This document shows positions 7,112 through 14,446 of a stretch of DNA of 22,048 nt, piece after piece (the first letter of the stretch is position 1; every line of letters begins with the position of its first letter). The notes beneath the pieces were generated by a model. The model worked only from the letters and a program-made list of their open reading frames with translations, was not told where the DNA came from and did not search any database. The translations under genes were made by a program, and so were the position numbers. Origin of the DNA: Thermoplasmatota archaeon (GTDB taxonomy: Archaea > Thermoplasmatota > Thermoplasmata > UBA10834). The stretch spans positions 1 through 22,048 of the forward strand of contig JAJISI010000006.1 in assembly GCA_022848805.1 (NCBI GenBank), written 5' to 3'.

Positions 7112-7803
7112 CCAACATGACACAAAACGCGTTTCCAAGGCTAGAGAGCGGCATCCCCGGCCTCGACGAGATGATTCAGGGAGGATTTCCGTTCCCGTCA
7201 GTTGTACTCGTCGCAGGCAGTGCGGGTGCAGGAAAGACGACATTCGCCCAGAAATTTCTCTTCGAGGGTGCGGAGAAGGGAGAACAGGGTCTGTATATAA
7301 GCACGCTGAGCGAGCCAGCTCAGTGGATGCTCAGATATGTGCAGCAGTTCGAGTTCGCCAAACAGGAGTTCTATGGGAAGGAGGTTGTCTACTACGACAT
7401 GGGGACTGCCCTCAGAAACTCCACCGGCGAACAGCTCCTTCAGATGATAGACGATAAGGTTGCGGAGATCATGCCCCAGCGTATCGTAATCGACCCGATA
7501 ACGGTCGTCGGCACGATGATGAAGGACGATTACAGAGTCTTTGCGTTCGACCTCGTGACCCGCCTCAAGAACTGGCAAGCAGTCACTCTCCTGACCGGTG
7601 AGGTTAGACCGGGCGAACTGTACCCCGCGGAGATCTCTTACGCGGTGGACGGTGTGGTCCTGCTGATGCTGTCTGACGAAGGCGATGCGAGGCGTAAGTA
7701 CATCGAGGTGCTCAAGATGAGGGGCACGAACCACATCACGGGCAAGCAATCCGTGGACATCACCACGAAGGATGGTGTAGTGGTTCTGAAAGCTAGGTTC
7801 TGA
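7108..7803 (+). CDS. RAD55/KaiC-like RecA-superfamily ATPase
   Basis: A single-domain ATPase of 231 residues. It opens with the KaiC-type lead FPRLESGIPGLDEMIQGGFP, followed by Walker A GSAGAGKTT (37-45) and a QKFLFEGAEKGEQGLYISTLSE segment. The Walker B strand is IVIDPITVVG, and the late strand AEISYAVDGVVLLMLSDEGD is typical of archaeal KaiC-like proteins. The C-terminal block RRKYIEVLKMRGTNHITGKQ matches the usual (K)M(R)(G)xxH ending of the family. GTG 7108 is taken because it overlaps the upstream stop and follows GGAGAG; ATG 7117 is possible. Such proteins act in signalling or DNA repair. With the P-loop-less neighbour it may form a heteromeric switch, which is inference. Confidence 0.85.
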   Translation: MTNMTQNAFPRLESGIPGLDEMIQGGFPFPSVVLVAGSAGAGKTTFAQKFLFEGAEKGEQGLYISTLSEPAQWMLRYVQQFEFAKQEFYGKEVVYYDMGTALRNSTGEQLLQMIDDKVAEIMPQRIVIDPITVVGTMMKDDYRVFAFDLVTRLKNWQAVTLLTGEVRPGELYPAEISYAVDGVVLLMLSDEGDARRKYIEVLKMRGTNHITGKQSVDITTKDGVVVLKARF

Positions 7804-7896
7804 GCTCAGGCTAACGAGGCGGACGAGCACATCCGCATTTATCGGTATTATCATGGGTGATTACCGAATCGACACGGCCTTTAACTACTCAAGTCA

Positions 7897-7906
7897 ATAG
7901 TTTATC
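7897..7906 (+). promoter_or_regulatory. Probable TATA box of zinc-ribbon gene
   Basis: ATAGTTTATC predicts initiation near 7928, two bases before the ATG of the short upstream ORF. Confidence 0.4.
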
Positions 7907-7929
7907 GAGTAGCGCTAACTAGCAGGATT

Positions 7930-7953
7930 ATGGTGAGTGCAGAGGCCCCCTAG
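7930..7953 (+). CDS. Possible seven-residue upstream ORF (leader peptide)
   Basis: ATG-GTG-AGT-GCA-GAG-GCC-CCC-TAG encodes MVSAEAP and stops 2 nt before the ATG of the zinc-ribbon gene, in a different frame. If the TATA call is right, this is the first AUG of a nearly leaderless mRNA, and the main gene would be reached by re-initiation. The main ATG has only a weak GAGG-like site. Confidence 0.3.
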   Translation: MVSAEAP

Positions 7954-7955
7954 CA

Positions 7956-8936
7956 ATGAACGAGAAGAAGGTCAATAAGATGTCGTCGGTATTCGACATG
8001 CTCCGGTCGAAGTCTAAGGCCGCGCCTGAGATGGTCACCATCCATGAGGAGAAGAAGTCGTTGGTGAGGATTCTAAAGGCGAAGCCGAAGGCGATCAGTC
8101 ACATGTCTGAGGTCCTCGGGAACGATTCGGTCAGCAAGGATGACCTGAAGATAACCAAGGCCGTGGTCGAGAGTGTTATCTCTGGCCCAGAGCGCCCCAA
8201 AACGCCTCAGACCCTCAAGACTGACCGCGCTCCAAGGCCAGTAGGATCATTCTCATGCCTTGCATGTGGAGCGCGTATGCCCATGGACAGCGATGCGTGC
8301 CCAAGGTGCCATGCGAAGTACATCCGCGACTTGCTCCCGGAGGCAATTGCAGAGCTCGATAGGGCAGAGTCGACCGCCACCACGGACAGTGGCTACGGAG
8401 ACGACGATGGAGATGACCTCGGCTTCGACGAGTTCCCGATAATCCATTTCGACGCAGTGGACGGAATCATAAACTACCTGGAGCACTCAGAAGGTGAATC
8501 CGATTTCGTCCTCGAATGCAGCAATTGCGGCACGTTGATACAACTGGACATCGGCCGTTGTCCTTTGTGCGGCAATCCGCTCAAGGTTTCCGATGCTGGT
8601 CTTCTTAGCCTGATACGGGGTAGCGACTTCGACGAACAGTGCGTCTCAGAACTCCAGTGTCCTCAGTGTGGAGAGCACGTCACCCTGGGCGACGGTTGTT
8701 GCCCTGCATGTGATTCCACCATAGTCGATCTTGCGCCTGGAAACCATGACAGGAAGGTAATACCACTGATAAACACGGAGAACGTGGTTTTCATACACAT
8801 AGACCTTGAGACGGGGGATTTGAACTACCTCCAGAGACACCTCAACAAGGTGGCGATCGAGCATATGTCCATTCAATTGGATGGGATTGGGGGCGATGGA
8901 TTCAATAAGGAGTGGCAGAGCCTGTCAAGAATCTGA
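7956..8936 (+). CDS. Triple zinc-ribbon protein of unknown function
   Basis: A 326-residue protein with three separate four-Cys zinc ribbons: CLACG...CPRC (about 92-111), CSNCG...CPLCG (about 182-201) and CPQCG...CPAC (about 229-248). The first 80 residues are basic and helical. An acidic linker rich in Asp and Gly (about 145-155) precedes the second ribbon. The C-terminal 60 residues form an alpha/beta segment (VFIHIDLETGDLNYLQRHL) that resembles the IIHFDAVDGIINYLEH segment before ribbon 2, suggesting an internal duplication. No catalytic motif is seen. Only 12 bp separate it from the winged-helix gene at 8949, so they are probably one operon and may work together in transcription control. 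That role is inference, and I do not recognise the family. Confidence 0.75.
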   Translation: MNEKKVNKMSSVFDMLRSKSKAAPEMVTIHEEKKSLVRILKAKPKAISHMSEVLGNDSVSKDDLKITKAVVESVISGPERPKTPQTLKTDRAPRPVGSFSCLACGARMPMDSDACPRCHAKYIRDLLPEAIAELDRAESTATTDSGYGDDDGDDLGFDEFPIIHFDAVDGIINYLEHSEGESDFVLECSNCGTLIQLDIGRCPLCGNPLKVSDAGLLSLIRGSDFDEQCVSELQCPQCGEHVTLGDGCCPACDSTIVDLAPGNHDRKVIPLINTENVVFIHIDLETGDLNYLQRHLNKVAIEHMSIQLDGIGGDGFNKEWQSLSRI

Positions 8937-8948
8937 GAGGTGCCGGAG

Positions 8949-9320
8949 ATGGACCCTTTCGACATGTTCAACCTGGTGCTCGACAAGCATACGTCCAGGA
9001 TACTCGACCTTACAAGTGACAGGCCGTTCAACGCTGGTGAACTGAGCGAGCTCGTCGGGATTCCGCTTGCGGCATGCTACAGGCGGATCCGCATCCTGAA
9101 GGGGGCGGGCCTCCTCAAAGAGGATTCGAAGGTCCAATCCGAAGGGGGAAAGTCCGTATCAGCCTACAAATCCACGATGGACAGCGCTGAGGTCGTCCTT
9201 GAGGATGGCCGTCTGAGGATTCAGATGAGCGTGGAAGGGAAGAACGCCCAGGACGAAATAGACTTCTCGACCGAGGCGTCCATGCTCTGGTGGCAGCCGT
9301 CCAGAAAGAAGACCGAATGA
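8949..9320 (+). CDS. Winged-helix transcriptional regulator (ArsR-like), copy 2
   Basis: A 123-residue protein, the same length as its paralog at 2639-3010. The helix-turn-helix spans about residues 25-60 (AGELSELVGIPLAACYRRIRI then GAGLLKEDS), followed by a wing (GGKSVSAYKS) and a C-terminal strand pair. Compared with copy 1 the first helix is more acidic, and the tail ends in a Trp-Trp/Lys-rich segment (MLWWQPSRKKTE). ATG 8949 is chosen because GAGGTG lies 6 nt upstream; GTG 8940 would add three residues and sits on top of that site. The gene follows the triple zinc-ribbon gene in probable translational coupling and converges on the coiled-coil gene at 9338. Confidence 0.8.
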   Translation: MDPFDMFNLVLDKHTSRILDLTSDRPFNAGELSELVGIPLAACYRRIRILKGAGLLKEDSKVQSEGGKSVSAYKSTMDSAEVVLEDGRLRIQMSVEGKNAQDEIDFSTEASMLWWQPSRKKTE

Positions 9321-9337
9321 ATATTTGGGCGGATCTA

Positions 9338-10015
9338 TCAGCCAGCCTTCTCTAGGTTGTCCGCTCGCTTAGCGAACATCCGTGCCTCACTATCGTCAAG
9401 GCGGCTCTTCTCGAGGAACCTGGCGGCCCGGGACCTGAACTTGGCAGCCTTCTCGGTCTGAAGAGACGCTCCGCGCTCTTTCTTCCTAGCGAGTTCCTCT
9501 TGTTTCGCTGCCTTGCGCTCGTAAGCCGCGATCTTGTTCTGAAGAGCCTCTGGACTGAGGTCAGATTTCTCTTCTGAAGCGCCCGCCAGTTCGCTCTCGT
9601 ATTCCTTTATGCTAGCCCTGTGTTCCTTGGCCTTAGCCCGCCTCTCTTCTGATTTCTCTCTGAGTGTCACGGCTCTCGAGAAGTGCTTCTGTGCCTTTGC
9701 CTGGTTAGCTTTGTACTTGTGATAGAGCTTCGCTGCTTTGTGGCTATGTTCGTGAGCTTTCTTCCTGAGGATGGCGACATCATGATACGCCTCGGCCTGG
9801 GCTCTGCTTGTTCTCGCAGCCCTGATCTGGCCCTCCTTCTCCTCGTCCGTCTTCTCTTTCGGAGCCTCCTTTTCAGTCTTCGCTGGCTTCCTGGCTTCAG
9901 GTTCCGTGGCCTTCGGCAGCGTCGCTTCATCGCTCTTGGGCTTCTGCACAGGTTCCGACCTCTTTGTCAGGAAGTCGTCTATATCGTCACTACTTTTCTG
10001 GAAGTCCTTCTTCAT
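9338..10015 (-). CDS. Lys/Ala/Glu-rich coiled-coil protein, unknown
   Basis: A 225-residue, strongly charged protein. Residues 1-70 are low-complexity and Pro/Lys/Glu-rich (for example PKATEPEARKPAK), so probably disordered. Residues 70-225 form long amphipathic helices with repeated A-x-x-x-(R/K)-A patterns such as KAHEHSHKAAKLYHKYKANQ and KAAKFRSRAARFLEKS, consistent with a helical hairpin or coiled coil. No Cys, signal peptide or membrane segment is present. A GGAGG site lies 11 nt before the ATG. It is divergent from the RAM-domain genes and convergent with the winged-helix gene. It is not similar in motifs to the COG1340 protein at 5257, and function is unknown. Confidence 0.7.
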   Translation of the reverse strand: MKKDFQKSSDDIDDFLTKRSEPVQKPKSDEATLPKATEPEARKPAKTEKEAPKEKTDEEKEGQIRAARTSRAQAEAYHDVAILRKKAHEHSHKAAKLYHKYKANQAKAQKHFSRAVTLREKSEERRAKAKEHRASIKEYESELAGASEEKSDLSPEALQNKIAAYERKAAKQEELARKKERGASLQTEKAAKFRSRAARFLEKSRLDDSEARMFAKRADNLEKAG

Positions 10016-10199
10016 GAGAGACCATTCCTCCTTCGAGATGGAACGAACACGCCGTCCGATTCTAGGGCTGAAGTCTAGACGTCAAATCAATATGGTCCGT
10101 CATAAGGCTTTTCATCAAAGGAACGAGAATGAGACAAAGATGATCACAGGGAATATCATGGTTTTTGCTGAGGCTTAGTCGTATGGTTGGATGGGATAA

Positions 10200-10209
10200 G
10201 ATATATATC
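10200..10209 (+). promoter_or_regulatory. TATA box of the RAM-domain gene pair
   Basis: GATATATATC lies about 42 nt before the proposed ACG start. It predicts initiation near 10230, only a few bases before the GGAGG site, so any longer N-terminal extension would be outside the mRNA. Confidence 0.65.
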
Positions 10210-10233
10210 GGCTCATGTGATGGGCGTGTACCA

Positions 10234-10238
10234 GGAGG
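10234..10238 (+). promoter_or_regulatory. GGAGG ribosome binding site preceding an ACG codon
   Basis: GGAGG followed by the 7-nt spacer CATTTCC and then ACG. The same GGAGG-7-nt-ACG layout recurs at 17863-17877. There is no in-frame ATG, GTG or TTG at a usable distance. Confidence 0.7.
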
Positions 10239-10245
10239 CATTTCC

Positions 10246-10491
10246 ACGGTTAAGGCATGCATATTAGTCAACTGCAAGTTGCTGAAGATGAGAAAGGTGT
10301 TGGACGTCGCCAAGCGAGAGCCAGGAGTGAAGGTTGCGTTCTCAGTTCACGGAAGATGGGACATTGCGGTCGAAACAGAGAATCTCAAGTTGAGCGACAT
10401 CGCCGATATCGGCATGCACATCTACAAGACTGAAGGTGTTGAGATCGTCGAGACCCTGATAGAGTTCCCAGACGTCGAGTGGGGTGGTTAG
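10246..10491 (+). CDS. Stand-alone RAM (Lrp/AsnC effector) domain protein, apparent ACG start
   Basis: An 81-residue protein with only the beta-alpha-beta-beta-alpha-beta effector domain of Lrp/AsnC regulators and no DNA-binding part. First strand VKACILVNCK, helix MRKVLDVAKREPGVK, second strand VAFSVHGRWDIAVETE, third helix LSDIADIGMHIYKTEGVE, final strand IVETLIEF. Aligning with the next gene puts VKACILVN on VKAVILIM, so the codon before VKA should be the start; here it is ACG at 10246. GGAGG stands 7 nt upstream and the TATA box about 42 nt upstream. Later in-frame ATGs would delete the first strand. Such proteins bind amino acids or associate with full-length Lrp family members, but the ligand is unknown. 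The next gene starts 2 nt after this stop. Confidence 0.8.
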   Translation, partial: TVKACILVNCKLLKMRKVLDVAKREPGVKVAFSVHGRWDIAVETENLKLSDIADIGMHIYKTEGVEIVETLIEFPDVEWGG

Positions 10492-10493
10492 GA

Positions 10494-10715
10494 ATGGTCA
10501 AAGCAGTGATTCTAATCATGCTTGAGCCGAAGACGTTCGAGGATGCGAACAAGATAATCCGCATACCAGGGGTCAAGGATGGTTTCCTGGTGTTTGGACA
10601 CTACGACTATGCCGCGTTTGTGGATGTGCCAAGTCTTGACAAGGTCACTCAGATTTCTGAGAAGATCCAGAGACTCAAGTTCGTCCGGTTCGTGGAGACG
10701 CTGATCGAGAGATGA
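10494..10715 (+). CDS. Stand-alone RAM (Lrp/AsnC effector) domain protein
   Basis: A 73-residue single-domain protein. It has strand MVKAVILIML, a helix ending in ANKIIRIPGVK, strand DGFLVFGHYDYAAFVDV, a helix around LDKVTQISEKIQRL, and final strand VRFVETLIER. The G-x-YDYAAFV stretch matches the conserved (G)x(x)D(x)x(x)V turn of RAM domains that bind amino acids at the dimer interface. ATG 10494 is chosen over the in-frame upstream start because it aligns with RAM folds and lies just after the previous stop. The partner gene upstream shares the fold, so the two may form a heterodimer; that is inference. Confidence 0.85.
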   Translation: MVKAVILIMLEPKTFEDANKIIRIPGVKDGFLVFGHYDYAAFVDVPSLDKVTQISEKIQRLKFVRFVETLIER

Positions 10716-10740
10716 ACTGGCTAGTCGCCCTCGAAACCCC

Positions 10741-10750
10741 TTACATTTTT
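10741..10750 (+). terminator. Weak T-tract after the RAM genes
   Basis: TTACATTTTT lies 25 nt downstream of the second RAM gene. Archaeal termination commonly uses short T-tracts, and this is the only one in the 213-bp gap. Apart from it and the hppA TATA box, nothing else is evident in the gap. Confidence 0.3.
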
Positions 10751-10878
10751 CATAGCCTCCAGACAGTATCTGGGGAAACCAGGCCTACTGCCTCCGTTCC
10801 CTAGCCTGCTTTCGACACGAGTTCTTCGCAGCAGGGCGCTCCTCTTCTCATGTCATTCATAAGCCTCGTTGGTTAATC

Positions 10879-10887
10879 ATTTATATG
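10879..10887 (+). promoter_or_regulatory. TATA box of hppA
   Basis: ATTTATATG is about 46 nt before the hppA ATG, predicting a leader of about 20 nt. Confidence 0.6.
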
Positions 10888-10928
10888 TGAAGCATAATCC
10901 AGACCGGAGTTGAGTCGGGGAGAGCATC

Positions 10929-13097
10929 ATGGTAGACATAACATTGGTTATCCCGATAGCCGGAATAGTCGGATTGGCATTCGCAGGGTATCTGACCTGG
11001 TACGTTTTCAAAAAGGATCTCGGAAGTCCCGAGATGCAGGAGATAGGAGACGCCATCAGAGAGGGCGCGACGGCGTACCTGAGGAGACAATACAAGACTA
11101 TCAGCGTCATCAGCATACTGCTAGGCATAGTTCTCGGAGTCCTGATCGAGCCTAAGCCTTATGTGGGTCTCGCATTTCTAGTCGGGGCAGGATCATCAGC
11201 TCTTTCGGGATACATCGGGATGTACGTCAGCGTCAGATCGAACATTCGCACAGCAGCAGCCGCGAAACGCAGCCTGAACGAGGCACTCGTGGTATCTTTC
11301 AGGGGCGGCGCGGTCTCGGGCATGGCTGTGGTGTCTCTGAGCCTCATTGGCGTCGCAGGCGTGTTCTACATACTGAACACTGGCGTCGGCCTCTCGATAG
11401 CACATTCCTTGGATGCTGCCATAGGTTTCGCCTTTGGCGCTAGCTTCGCGGCGCTCTTCGCCCAACTAGGTGGCGGAATATACACTAAGGCGGCTGATGT
11501 GGGCGCAGACCTCGTAGGCAAGTTGGAGGCTGGCATTCCAGAGGATGACCCGAGAAACCCCGCGGTCATCGCGGACCTTGTGGGGGACAATGTCGGAGAT
11601 TGCGCCGGGAGAGGCGCTGACCTGTTCGAATCCACAGCTGCTGAGAACATCGGCGCGATGTTGCTGGGTCTGGCTCTTTACCTGTTCTGGACAGACGGTG
11701 TGCCTGAGGCATACAGATGGGACGAGGGTGAGGCACTGGTATGGATCTTCTTCCCGCTCGTCGCAAGGGCGTTCGGAATATTCGCGTCCATGGTCGGCGT
11801 GTTGGTGGTCAAGCTGAAGCGCGAGGACAAGGACCCGATGGCCGGCATCAACATCGGTTATTATGTCACCTGCATACTGGCGGCCTTCTTCTTCTACGTG
11901 GCGACCAAGGTCATGTTCGGTGACACGTACATCTATTTCTTCGGCGCGGGGCTGGTCGGCATCGCCCTGAGCATAGTGATCGTGTACATAACGCAGTACT
12001 ACACATCCGGCAGCTGGAGGCCCGTGAAGGAGATAGCCAAATCGTCTACTACGGGCCCGGCGACGAACATCATTACCGGGCTATCGATTGCTCTTGAGTC
12101 GACGGCATTACCCGTGATTGCGATAATCGTGGCGCTTCTCGCATCGTTCGGGCTCGGTCAGATGGCCGCCCCGACAGACCTTCCTGATGGCGCCCTCTCT
12201 GACACTGACAAGCTCGTGTATGGCTTCTACGGGACAGCCGTGGCCACGATGGGCATGCTTGCCACCTGCGCGTTCATACTCGCAACGGATACGTTCGGGC
12301 CAATAACTGATAACGCGGGTGGTATAGTTGAAATGTCGAACCAGCCCGAGGAGATCAGACGTAGGACCGATAGGCTCGATGCGTGTGGAAACACCACCAA
12401 GGCCCTAACGAAGGGTTATGCGATGGGTAGTGCCGCTCTGGCCGCATTCCTTCTGTTCGGAGCGTATTTCGAGAGGGTCGCACTCGCGAGGGACGTCGAT
12501 TTGAGCGAGGCATTCAAGGTAGACATCGCCCAGCCGGATGTGTTCGTCGGAGCCCTGGTAGGAGCGATGTTGGTGTTCCTGTTCGCATCGTTGGCAATCA
12601 GGGCGGTCGGAAAGGCTGCGCACAAGATGATAAACGAGGTCAGGAGACAGTTCAAGGAGATTCCTGGCATAATGGATAGGACTGCGAAGCCCGACTACGC
12701 GAGATGCGTGGATATCGCCACCAAGGGCGCCCTCAGGGCGATGGTGTTGCCGGGCCTACTGCCAGTGCTAGTGCCGGTTACGTTCGGCGTACTGATGCGC
12801 CTCGCGGGCTATGACGCGCCTCAAGCCGTCGGAGCACTGTTGATTGTGGGCACGATAACCGGGATAATGATGGCGAACATGTTCAACAACGGCGGAGGTG
12901 CTTGGGACAACGGTAAGAAGTACGTCGAATCAGGCAACTACGGCGGGAAGGGCTCGATAGCCCATGCAGCCGCAGTCGTGGGCGATACGGTGGGCGACCC
13001 ACTGAAAGACACCGCCGGACCGTCGATCCATGTCCTAGTGAAGCTGGTAGCGACCGCCACTCTGGTGTTCGTCGGACTGTTCGTAGTTGGAGGCTGA
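10929..13097 (+). CDS. hppA: Membrane-bound proton-translocating pyrophosphatase, K+-independent type
   Basis: This 722-residue integral membrane pump couples pyrophosphate hydrolysis to ion transport across the cytoplasmic membrane. About 16 hydrophobic segments are visible. The substrate/Mg site is present: YTKAADVGADLVGKLE, IPEDDPRNPAVIADLVGDNV then GDCAGRGADLFES, TDNAGGIVEM and the C-terminal GDTVGDPLKDTAGPS. The K+-dependence position holds Lys491 in GNTTKALT with Thr at 494. Established knowledge links Lys/Thr here with K+-independent H+ pumps, whereas Ala/(Gly or Ala) marks K+-dependent ones. Length is normal. The ATG at 10929 is preceded by a GGGGAG site. It has its own promoter and stands alone between the RAM genes and rpoE. 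Confidence 0.96.
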   Translation: MVDITLVIPIAGIVGLAFAGYLTWYVFKKDLGSPEMQEIGDAIREGATAYLRRQYKTISVISILLGIVLGVLIEPKPYVGLAFLVGAGSSALSGYIGMYVSVRSNIRTAAAAKRSLNEALVVSFRGGAVSGMAVVSLSLIGVAGVFYILNTGVGLSIAHSLDAAIGFAFGASFAALFAQLGGGIYTKAADVGADLVGKLEAGIPEDDPRNPAVIADLVGDNVGDCAGRGADLFESTAAENIGAMLLGLALYLFWTDGVPEAYRWDEGEALVWIFFPLVARAFGIFASMVGVLVVKLKREDKDPMAGINIGYYVTCILAAFFFYVATKVMFGDTYIYFFGAGLVGIALSIVIVYITQYYTSGSWRPVKEIAKSSTTGPATNIITGLSIALESTALPVIAIIVALLASFGLGQMAAPTDLPDGALSDTDKLVYGFYGTAVATMGMLATCAFILATDTFGPITDNAGGIVEMSNQPEEIRRRTDRLDACGNTTKALTKGYAMGSAALAAFLLFGAYFERVALARDVDLSEAFKVDIAQPDVFVGALVGAMLVFLFASLAIRAVGKAAHKMINEVRRQFKEIPGIMDRTAKPDYARCVDIATKGALRAMVLPGLLPVLVPVTFGVLMRLAGYDAPQAVGALLIVGTITGIMMANMFNNGGGAWDNGKKYVESGNYGGKGSIAHAAAVVGDTVGDPLKDTAGPSIHVLVKLVATATLVFVGLFVVGG

Positions 13098-13121
13098 TGG
13101 GGAGAGGCAGCCATCGGCAAA

Positions 13122-13131
13122 CAATATATAC
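13122..13131 (+). promoter_or_regulatory. TATA box of the rpoE-spt4-rps operon
   Basis: CAATATATAC is about 57 nt before the rpoE ATG and 25 nt after the hppA stop. It predicts initiation near 13152. Confidence 0.6.
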
Positions 13132-13182
13132 GACCACAAGCATCGAGTGGACCGCGGACTATTTGACCAGAGGACTGTCTGA

Positions 13183-13746
13183 ATGTACGTGATCGCATCG
13201 AAAGAGGATTTGATCAGGATACCTCCTGACCTTCTCGGAGAGGATTTCGACAAGCTAGCTGACAGGCTGACGCAGGAATGCTTTCAGAACAAGGTCGACG
13301 AAGACGGCAGCTATGCCGTTCTAGTCAAGGACATAGAGCCTGTCGGGGAAGGACGGATAATCCACGGCGACGGGGCGGTTTATCAGAAGGTCAAGTTCGA
13401 CGCTTTGATGTTCCGACCCATACTTCATGAGGTCGTTGAGGGCACCGTCTGCGAGATACTCAAATTCGGGGCGTTCGTACGCTTCGGACCATTGGACGGT
13501 CTGCTCCACATAAGCCAGATAATGGACGACAGGATCGACGTCGACGTTGACGGTCGCAGGCTCTTGGGGAAGGACACTAAGAGGGAGCTCAGGGTCGGCG
13601 ATGGCGTCCGTGCAAGAGTGGTCTCCCTGAGCATCAACGAGCGTAGCCCGAGGGAGAGCAAGATCGGTCTGACGATGAGACAGCCAGGACTAGGCAAGCT
13701 GGAGTGGCTTGAAGAGGACCGGAAAAAGAAGAGTGAGAAGAAATGA
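13183..13746 (+). CDS. rpoE: DNA-directed RNA polymerase subunit E' (Rpo7)
   Basis: A 187-residue archaeal homologue of eukaryotic Rpb7, part of the polymerase stalk that binds nascent RNA. The N-terminal RNP-like domain opens MYVIASKEDLIRIPPDLLGE and includes GRIIHGDGAVYQKVKFDALMF. The second half is an S1/OB fold with VVEGTVCEILKFGAFVRFGP, LDGLLHISQIMDD and the closing RARVVSLSINE. The C-terminal tail is Lys/Glu-rich. GAGG stands before the ATG. Its stop overlaps the spt4 start (ATGA), a conserved archaeal arrangement. Confidence 0.96.
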   Translation: MYVIASKEDLIRIPPDLLGEDFDKLADRLTQECFQNKVDEDGSYAVLVKDIEPVGEGRIIHGDGAVYQKVKFDALMFRPILHEVVEGTVCEILKFGAFVRFGPLDGLLHISQIMDDRIDVDVDGRRLLGKDTKRELRVGDGVRARVVSLSINERSPRESKIGLTMRQPGLGKLEWLEEDRKKKSEKK

Positions 13747-13928
13747 AGGTTGAGAAGGCCTGCAAAACCTGCAACTCCATGACAGAGGAGGATAAGTGTC
13801 CCCTCTGTGGAGCCGACACCTCCAAGGAGTGGCAGGGCTACGTGGTGATCCTGGACCACACCAAGTCCGAGATAGCCAGGAGGCTGGGCATCAATGTCAA
13901 CGGAAAGTTCGCCCTCCGAGTTCGATGA
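13743..13928 (+). CDS. spt4: Transcription elongation factor Spt4 (RpoE'')
   Basis: A 61-residue zinc-ribbon protein that pairs with Spt5/NusG on the polymerase clamp. The Cys ligands are CKTC (7-10) and CPLC (19-22). The strand EWQGYVVILDHTKSEIARRLGI matches the Spt5-contacting part of the family. Length is typical. It is translationally coupled to rpoE, and its last 35 nt overlap the next gene in another frame. Confidence 0.95.
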   Translation: MKVEKACKTCNSMTEEDKCPLCGADTSKEWQGYVVILDHTKSEIARRLGINVNGKFALRVR

Positions 13929-14442
13929 CAACTTCCCAGAGCACGACCTTCGCCTTCCTGAGGAACTCCGAGAGGAACTCTCAAGGCAGATAGGCGAGAT
14001 GGTGCCGGACGAGACTCTCAAGGACCGGCTCAAGAGCTGTCCGAGGGTCGTGTCCGTGGGCGATGTCGTCACGATGACACTCCTTCAGAGGAACATCGAG
14101 CCCGATGTGGCGGTGTTCGATTACAGGACACGGCGATCCGAAGACCAGAGCGCGAAGGAGATGATCGCCGAGATGAGAGGCGACCTCATCAAAGTACAGA
14201 ACCCGCAGGGTATGATCACCAGGGAACTGTGGCGGGTGATGAGGGACGCAGTGCAAGGCAAGAGCAGGGTGAAGGTCGAGGTGGCGGGCGAGGAAGACCT
14301 CGCTGCGCTCGTCGCGATCGCCTGTTCGAAGGACGGAACGTGCGTGATATACGGCCTTCCGGGGCGCGGGCTTATGCTCGTCCCCGTGAACGACGCCACG
14401 CGAGCGTTCGCAACAAACGCCATAAGGCGCATGAAACGGTGA
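13894..14442 (+). CDS. GTP-dependent dephospho-CoA kinase (DUF359)
   Basis: A 182-residue member of the archaeal DUF359 family, which phosphorylates dephospho-CoA with GTP in the last step of CoA synthesis. The family blocks are visible: VVSVGDVVTMTLL, PDVAVFDYRTRR, IKVQNPQGMITRELW and VEVAGEEDLAAL, then VIYGLPGRGLMLVPV. ATG 13894 lies inside spt4 (35-nt overlap) and gives an N-terminal acidic extension of about 25 residues. No other in-frame start precedes the conserved LRLPEELREEL segment, so the overlap seems genuine. This gene commonly sits between spt4 and rps24e in archaeal genomes. The stop is 4 nt before rps24e. Confidence 0.9.
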   Translation: MSTESSPSEFDDNFPEHDLRLPEELREELSRQIGEMVPDETLKDRLKSCPRVVSVGDVVTMTLLQRNIEPDVAVFDYRTRRSEDQSAKEMIAEMRGDLIKVQNPQGMITRELWRVMRDAVQGKSRVKVEVAGEEDLAALVAIACSKDGTCVIYGLPGRGLMLVPVNDATRAFATNAIRRMKR

Positions 14443-14446
14443 GACG

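Noticed and set aside
10165..10245. In-frame extension of the first RAM gene to 10165
   Set aside because: It starts upstream of the TATA box at 10200 and adds residues not found in RAM domains.
13925..13945. Alternative ATG at 13925 for the dephospho-CoA kinase
   Set aside because: It is in a different frame from the conserved protein.
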